This document shows positions 52,201 to 59,488 of a DNA stretch of 59,488 bases, piece after piece. This stretch comes from CAVVYA01 sp964577835 (GTDB taxonomy: Bacteria > Pseudomonadota > Alphaproteobacteria > SMXQ01). A program made the position numbers and the translations under genes. Position 1 is the first letter of the stretch. Each line of letters starts with the position of its first letter. Under the pieces are notes generated by a model, which had not been told where the DNA came from, did no database searches, and saw only the letters and a program-made list of their open reading frames with translations. The stretch covers positions 1-59,488 of the forward strand of contig CAZOBN010000005.1 of NCBI GenBank assembly GCA_964577835.1, given 5' to 3'.

Positions 52201-55200
52201 TGCTGGTGGAGCTTCTCTACGATCCGCGAGCTCGCACTACAGCCTTTGCCGTCTGGCGCGGTGAGGCCTGGTCGATAGAGGAGGGCGTCACCCGTGAAAG
52301 CGGCGAGCGCCTGGTTCCCTTTTCTCCCGACAACAATCTCGTGAAGCACGAAGCAGTGATGCTGCCATCCACGCCCCTTGAGTACGGCTCACCAGCGGAG
52401 CTTCTTGCCGAAATAACGGCCTTCATCCACCGCTACCTCGACGTGAGCCCGCTCTTCGAGAAGGTGGCGAGCTACTACGTCCTCCTCACCTGGATATACG
52501 ATGCCTTCAACGAGCTTCCGTATCTTCGCCTCCGAGGGGACTACGGCACGGGGAAGACCCGAGCGCTCCTCACCCTGGGCTCTCTCTGCTACAAGGCCTT
52601 CTTCGCGAGCGGGGCCTCGACGGTCTCGCCGCTTTTCCACACCCTCGATAACTTTCGGGGAACCCTCGTCATCGACGAGGCGGATTTCCGCATGAGCGAC
52701 GAGAAGGCCGAAATCGTCAAGATTCTCAACACCGGAAACGTGAGGGGCATGCCGGTCCTCCGGACCATGATGACCAATCAGCGCGAGTTCAACCCCCGTG
52801 CCTTTCACGTCTTCGGCCCGAAGATCGTTGCCGCGCGGAAATCCTTCGATGATCGAGCGCTCGAGAGCCGCTTCATCACCGAGAACATGGGAGAGCGCCG
52901 GCTCAGGGCCGACATACCCATCAACCTCCCGGACACACACAGGGAAGAGGCGCTCACCTTGCGCAACAAGCTTCTCCTCTACCGCTTCCGGACCCGAAGC
53001 AAGGCCGCAATCGATCCGACCCTTGTCGATCGTGCGATCGAGCCGCGCCTCAACCAAATCCTCGTGCCGCTCCTCAGCGTCATCGAAAACGAGGCTCTCC
53101 GACGCGACCTCAAGGCGGTCGCCGCCTCCTACCAGGAAGCGATGATCTCAGATCGAGGGCTTACGCCCGAGGCCGACGTTCTTGAGGTGCTCCGTGAGCT
53201 TGTGAGCGAGGGTAGCGACTCGCTGCCGATTCGAAACATCGTGGCCCGATTCATCGAGCGGTTCGGTTCCGAGTACGAGCGGCCCATAACCCATCGTTGG
53301 ATGGGAAACATGCTGCGCCGGCGGCTCAACCTCGCGACGTATAAAAGCCATGGTGTCTACGTTCTGCCGCTGTCCGAGCGGCCGAAGCTCGATGTGCTGT
53401 TCACCAGGTTCGGGATCGACGTTCCGGCTGTGGAATCGTCACATGAGGACACCGCGGGTAGACATGGGGACGTGGGGACATCGGGTGAAGACCGACGGGA
53501 CGCCGGCGCCTCGGCAAACAAGCAATAGCCGTACGTCCATTTCTACCGGCGCTATCCCCAATACAACGTCCCCATGTCCCCACGTCCACCCATTGATGTT
53601 GGTACAATTGCGACTGCGTTGCCTATTGGACACTCTCCGTATTTCTCTACACATGCTCCGTGGCACACCAGGCGCCTGGCCGTACGAGACGCCTCTTTCG
53701 TTTGCCTAGTTGTCACCACGGCATAATTCCACGTCTACGATTCACTTCGGCTCTCGGCGATCATGGGTTGTACGCTCGGCGTCCTCCAGCCTGGCGAACG
53801 CATACGCCTATGTCATCGAAAATCCCGAACTACATGCGTACTCACCGCAAGCGGTGGGGGCTTACTCAGGAGGAGCTTGCGCGCCTCATGGGAATCAAGA
53901 GCAACACGCAGGTATCGCGGTATGAATGGCTTCGCCGGACGCCGAATCTCCACATCGCGCTTGCCTGCCAAGTCATTTTCGGGGAACTCCCGCATGAGGT
54001 ATTTCCCGAGCTCTTTGACAAGATCGAGGAAGGCGTACTCGGGCGAGCCTACGAGCTGTACCAGGAACTCGAAAAGAGCGAGACAAAAGCCGCCAAACGC
54101 AAGCTCGCATTGCTCACCGATATGCTGCGACGTGCGACCGGGCGAACTAATCAACAAAAATTATGAGCAACACGAAACGGCATGGCCTGGTTCTCTCGAT
54201 CTACGCAACCACGGGAGGCTTCGCCTACGCCCTCTTTGAAGGACCGCTTTCGCCCGTCGATTGGGGCACGCGCGGGGCGCGCGGCAAAGACAAGAATGTC
54301 CGGTGTGTCGAGAGCGTTGCCAAACTCGTCGAAGCACACCAACCCGACGTACTGGTGATCGAGGACTGCACCGCCCTCGGCTCGCGCCGGTCCCTTCGCA
54401 TTCGGCGTTTGTATCGGTCGATTGAAGTGTGGGCGGGAAACCAGGCCATCGAAACCCACAGCTACTCCCGAAACCTCATCCGAGAGGCATTCGGGAAGCT
54501 CGGCGCCCTCACCAAGCGCGAAATCGCCGAGGTCATTGCCAGGCATATTCCGGCGTTCGACCACCGGCTGCCCCCAGTCCGACGAGCCTGGATGAGCGAA
54601 GATCCACGCATGGGACTGTTTGATGCGGCGGCGCTCGTGATGACGTTCTATTGCTGGGAGGGCGGACCTGTAAACCCCGACGCGTAATTGCAGCCGCCGC
54701 CGACTCCTCCGGCGGGCGCCGCGCTTCGACTGTGGAGCCCGGCCTGAGCTGGAGGAGCCAGATGCACAATGGGAAAGTTGCGACTATTCGGAGACTCAAT
54801 GATGAGCTCCGAGCCCACCATCGCGGTGGGATGGTATTCGTCACGAATGGTATCCAGCGGCTCGACAATGTAGCGGTTCAACAGATCCTAAACGCTGTCT
54901 CCGCGTTCGAAGGTTTTACGGATGATAACGATCGCCAGGCACGCCCTTCACCACTCATTTCGCCCTGTAAAGCTGACCGACGACATCCTGTTTCTGATTG
55001 TAACAGGAGCCAAAGGATAGTCTGATATTCGGAGTCAAAGCGTATCTGGTGATTTTCTTTCAAAGGATGAAATCGATGATCGCACGCGCACTTCTGGTCT
55101 TGGTTTTGCTATTACCTCCGACAGCTTTCGCTGCGGACCCGATCACCAAAACATGGACTGCACCGACAGTTTCGCTGGAAATTCGAGCCCCAAACGGAAC

Positions 55201-58200
55201 GGTGAAGAAATTCACAGGTGTGCCGTGGACACTCGGTATGACGGTCCTCGACACGATGAAGATGGTGGACGGAATCACCTTTACCGGCAAGTGGAGCCGC
55301 AGTTTGAGCGACTGGCAGATAACGTCCATAGACGGGCTAGCGAACCAGAATGCCGCGGGTCCGAATTGGCTGCTTTGCATGTTTGGAGCGCCGGCTGGGG
55401 TCGGAGCGGGATCTTATGTGCTCGGCCCCGAGGCGATGGCAATCTGGATCTACAGTACTTGGCCGCCCCAGTGCACGTAAGCTCCGACCGGTCGAAACCG
55501 GTCGGAGACTTCAAGTGAGCTGGACGAACTTAAAACCTCTGTCCGCTCACTCTACGGTCACAAGCAACGCAATTTCGCAGTCTTTTTGTCCTCGGCCCCG
55601 AATATCAATCCAGCCGGCCTTGCCGTGATGCCTTCGGCTCTTGCCTAAACGGCAAAATCCCTCGAATGCGTTGGTGCCAAGAATGCTCAGCGGTGCTTTG
55701 AAAATGATCTCTGTTGATCCCGCCGCGACAGCGCCGGGGATACCTTTGCGTATTCACTCATTCTTCAAGCCAAAGAGATATTCGGCAGCAACCACCCCGG
55801 CGAGCTGATTCGGGTCAATTCCTTGCCAGCCAGTTGGTCGATCTCGAAGGCGTGTTCCATGAGCAACTCAAAAGCTTCTTTTTTCGCCAGACGAGGTGAT
55901 GGAGCGCTTCTAAGCTGATTCTGTGCTCACGGAAAAAGGAGAATTGCTCGCGCTCCTCGAAGCCGAGCGGGCAAAACTTTCATCCACCTCGGACAAATTT
56001 TACGAATTGTATCTAGCGGGCGATATCCCAAAAGAGGGCTTCGGGGTCCCGTCAGGCTCCCCTCACGACCCGGATGGAGGAAATCGACCAGGAGCTGCCG
56101 CGCCTTCAGGCCGAAATAGACATCCTGAAAATCGGACATTTATCCAGGAGGAAATCGTAACCGAGGCACGGGATTTGTATTCCCGCTGGCCCCAGCTTCC
56201 TCCGGAAGAAAGAAGAAGGATCGTTGAATCTATTACTGAAAAGGTCGTCGGCGATGGCGAAGTCGATATCAATCTCCTCTATTTCCGACCTTTTCAAGAT
56301 GATGGTAGCAAGGCAACGCATTCACATCTAACCCACCATTAGTCCGTTCGGAAAGTTCGAATCTGAGATCAGGCGCGTGACCCCACTGTGACCCCAGAAG
56401 CCGTACAAGCGAAAAAAATGCCGGGAAACCAAAGTTTCCCGGCAAGTTTAACAGGGAGGCTTCACGTCTGGGAGACGTAGGGTCCCGAAGGACCCTTTTC
56501 CGGGCCTTGCACCCGGAACTTGGCGGTCAGGCCTGGATCTCTCCAGCGGCATGACCGAAACTTGGCTTCAGTATGCTGCAATGCAATATCGCAATGCAAC
56601 AACTCAGTGATCTAAAAATACGGTTTTCTCGTCGGACGGGGTAGCCCTGATTTGGAAGCCCGGCTATGCAGAATCCGCATGGCTGCCGATTCCTCTCTTA
56701 AATCCGCGATTCGGGCGAATGTTCCGACGGGAACCCTCAAAACTCGGTTTCGGCAATTTTCCGGACCAGAAAATCGCGGAAAACGGCGATTCGCTTCGAA
56801 TGACGGAGCTCCTCCGGATAGACGAAATAGGCGTCGAAGCTCGGACCTTCAAGCTCCGGAAGAATCCGTACCAAGTTGCTCGAATACTGGCGCACGGTGT
56901 AATCGGGCAGCGCGGCGATGCCGACGCCAGTCTGCACCGCGCGATACATGGCATAAATGTTGTTCACTTTGAGGATGCGCGGCTGCAGGTCGCGGCTGCG
57001 GATGAATTCGAGCAGCCAATTGATGTTGGTGATCGGCGGCCGCGTATCCTCGCCGTAGACGATCATCAGATGCTGCGCCAGGTCCTCGGGCGTCTGCGGC
57101 ATCGGGTTCTTCTTGAGATAGTCCGATGAGGCATAGACGTGAAGATGCATGGTCAGCAGCCGGCGCTGGATCAAGTCGGGCTGATGCGGCGCATGCAGGC
57201 GGATCGCCACGTCCGCTTCGCGCATGTTGAGATCGACCTCGCCCTCGTTGAGCAGCAACGACACCGAGATGTCGGGGTAGAGGTCGAGAAATTCCTTCAT
57301 GCGCGGCGTCAGCCAGATCGAGCCGAACGCCACCGTCGTGCTGATCTTGAGCGGACCCTTCGGTCGGTCGGTGCTCTCGGTCAGCAGAGCTTGGGTGGTC
57401 GCCAGCTTGGCGAACACCTCGCGCGTCGTCTTGTAGAGCAGTTCGCCCTGCTCCGTGAGGATTAGGCCGCGCGCATGACGGTGGAACAGCGGCGCCTTCA
57501 GGCTCGCTTCGAGCGCACTGATCTGCCGGCTGACCGCCGATTGGCTGAGATTCAGCGTCTCGCCGGCATGGGTGAAGCTGCCCGCCTCGGCGACCGCGTG
57601 AAAAACCCTAAGCTTGTCCCAATCCATCCGCTGCGGTGCCTAAGCTCGGATTATTCGGCGGCGGTCAGGGTAGCATCGCTTGCGTGGTGAACGAGGAATT
57701 TCTCCGCCTCGATCGCCGCCATGCAGCCGGTCCCGGCGGCCGTCACGGCCTGGCGGAAGATCTTGTCCTGAACATCGCCGGCCGCGAACACGCCTGGAAC
57801 GTTGGTCGCGGTGCTGTCCGGCTTGGTGACGATGTAGCCGTCGGGATCGATCGTGAGGTCATCCTTGAACAATTGCGTGTTCGGCGTGTGACCGATGGCG
57901 ACGAACAGGCCATCGACGGCGAGCGTGCTGGCGGCGCCGGTTTTGACGTTGCGCAGCGTCAGGTTCGTGACTTCGGGCGGGTTATCCTTGCCCTGTACCT
58001 CGTCGACGACGCTGTCCCAGATCACGGCGATCTTCGGATTGGCGAACAGACGGTCCTGCATGATCTTCTCGGCGCGGAAACTGTCGCGGCGATGGATCAA
58101 CGTGACCTTCTCCGCATGATTGGTGAGATAAATCGCTTCCTCGACGGCGGTGTTGCCGCCGCCGACCACGGCGACCTTCTTGCCGCGGAAGAAGAAGCCG

Positions 58201-59488
58201 TCGCAGGTGGCGCAGGCGGAGACGCCGAAACCCTTGAAGCGCTGCTCGCTGTCGAGTCCGAGCCAGCGCGCCTGGGCGCCGGTGGCGATGATCAAGGTGT
58301 CGCCGACATAGCTGTCGCCGGAATCGCCCTTGGCGACGAATGGCCGGATGGTCAGATCGACCGACGTGACGGTGTCGTAGAGAATGCGCGTGCCGACATG
58401 CTCAGCCTGCTTGCGCATCTCTTCCATCAGCCACGGGCCTTGGATGACTTGAGCGAAGCCCGGGTAATTTTCCACGTCGGTGGTGATGGTCATCTGACCG
58501 CCCGGCTGCATCCCGGTGACCAGGACTGGCTTGAGGTTTGCACGGGCCGCATAGATCGCGGCGGTCAGGCCGGCCGGGCCCGAACCGAGAATGAGAATCT
58601 TGCTTTTATGTTGCTGGGCCATGCGCCGCTTCGCTTTTCCTATCGGATGCCGCTGATGGACGCCGAAATGGCGCACTTGAGCCGTCAGCACCCAGTTCCG
58701 CCTAACATAGAAATGCCGCCGCTCCCAGGCAAGGCGCAAGCGTGCCGGCGAGCCTGGGTAGCCCGCTCTTCGCGATTGATTTCAGAGCATTGTACCGGTG
58801 GGTGCGATTGCCGGTCGGGACATGCCCTGCTCAATTGAAATAATATTACCCACGCCCTGGAACTCGTTCTATAACTGCCGCGAAATTTTGCCGAACGGCG
58901 CGAACTATGCCGGAGCTTCCCATGCAGCGTGTCAAACTCGATCGTATCGATCGCCTCATCCTGCGCGATTTGCAGGACGACGGCCGCATGACCAATGTGG
59001 AACTGGCGCGCCGGGCCGGTATTTCGGCGCCGCCCTGCCTGCGCCGCGTGCGCGCCCTGGAAAACTCCGGCTATATCCACGGTTATCATGCCGAAATCGC
59101 CGCGCGCGAACTCGGCTACAAGGAAATGTTCTTCGCCCTGGTCGGGCTCGACAGCCAGGCCCAGGAGGTGCTCTCGGGTTTCGAGCAGGCCATGGCCGAC
59201 TGGACCGAGGTGCGCGAGTGCCACATGATTCGCGGCGGCGGCGATTTCCTGCTCAAGGTCGTGGCCAAGGACAAGGAGCATCGCGACGCCCTGACCATGC
59301 GCATCACGGCGACGCCTCACGTCAGCCGCGTCACCACGCTGGAAACCATCCGCACCTCGAAGACATTGCCCGGCGTCCCGGTCGACGTCGACGCGGTGGA
59401 CGGGGAGTAAGCCGGCGCCGACTGCGATACTGTCGTCATGGCCCGGCTTCTGTGATCGGGCTCTTGGCGTCAAGTCCCTCATCGTGTC

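Overview
The window reads as the variable, island-rich part of an alphaproteobacterial (probably Hyphomicrobiales/Rhizobiales) chromosome. Grounds: high GC, two 'HDFNNLL'-type hybrid histidine kinases of the kind common in Bradyrhizobium and Rhodopseudomonas relatives, and a right-hand end (LysR regulator, trxB, Lrp/AsnC regulator) that looks like ordinary core chromosome. The genus cannot be fixed from the sequence. One 100-N assembly gap (1182-1281) sits in a sequence that is repeated intact at about 10.8 kb.

Layout. 0-5 kb: a leaderless small-protein/Fic pair, a response regulator, a hybrid kinase, a response-regulator gene with a nonsense codon, and a small secreted protein. 5.3-6 kb: a decayed RuvC-like gene and a large palindrome. 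6-10.2 kb: a minus-strand corrinoid-uptake operon (cobalamin riboswitch, binding protein, permease, ATPase) ending in a diverged IspH/LytB-family iron-sulphur protein. 10.3-15.6 kb: an XRE-type gene, a second hybrid kinase whose receiver is cut by a stop codon, and a decayed second copy of the Fic cassette joined to a broken XRE copy. 15.65-21.75 kb: a CBASS-type antiphage operon (JAB peptidase, separate E2, separate E1, CD-NTase, Cap4-type nuclease-SAVED effector), then a small tyrosine recombinase abutting the 3' half of a tRNA-Arg(CCG) gene. 22.1-33.05 kb: a long restriction cluster (ribbon-helix-helix protein, C5 cytosine methylase, Eco29kI-type GIY-YIG nuclease, Vsr, MORC/MutL-like GHKL ATPase, Mrr-helicase fusion, unknown protein, PIN-like nuclease, unknown protein, PD-(D/E)XK-like protein). 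33.06-46.2 kb: a UvrD/RecB remnant, two PEP-CTERM lipases sharing an N-terminal module, a VirD4/TraG-like ATPase, a MerR-like protein, the AAA ATPase/subtilase pair IetAS, a membrane protein and duplicated fragments of a small gene. 46.2-56.4 kb: mobile-element functions (ParB-like protein, autoinhibited Fic protein, large serine recombinase, primase-like ATPase, XRE regulator, RuvC-like protein) and debris of a second serine recombinase. 56.7-59.4 kb: core genes.

How the parts fit. Most of the window is accessory, with at least three defence blocks (CBASS, methylase/MORC/helicase cluster, IetAS) between pseudogenes and recombinases. Three CCGCGG hexamers stand exactly 10 bp apart in front of the restriction operon, and CCGCGG is the known target of the Eco29kI nuclease family, so the system may be regulated through its own recognition sequence. 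The corrinoid operon is a separate metabolic cargo; its IspH-like protein has kept the three cluster cysteines but lost the motifs for canonical IspH chemistry.
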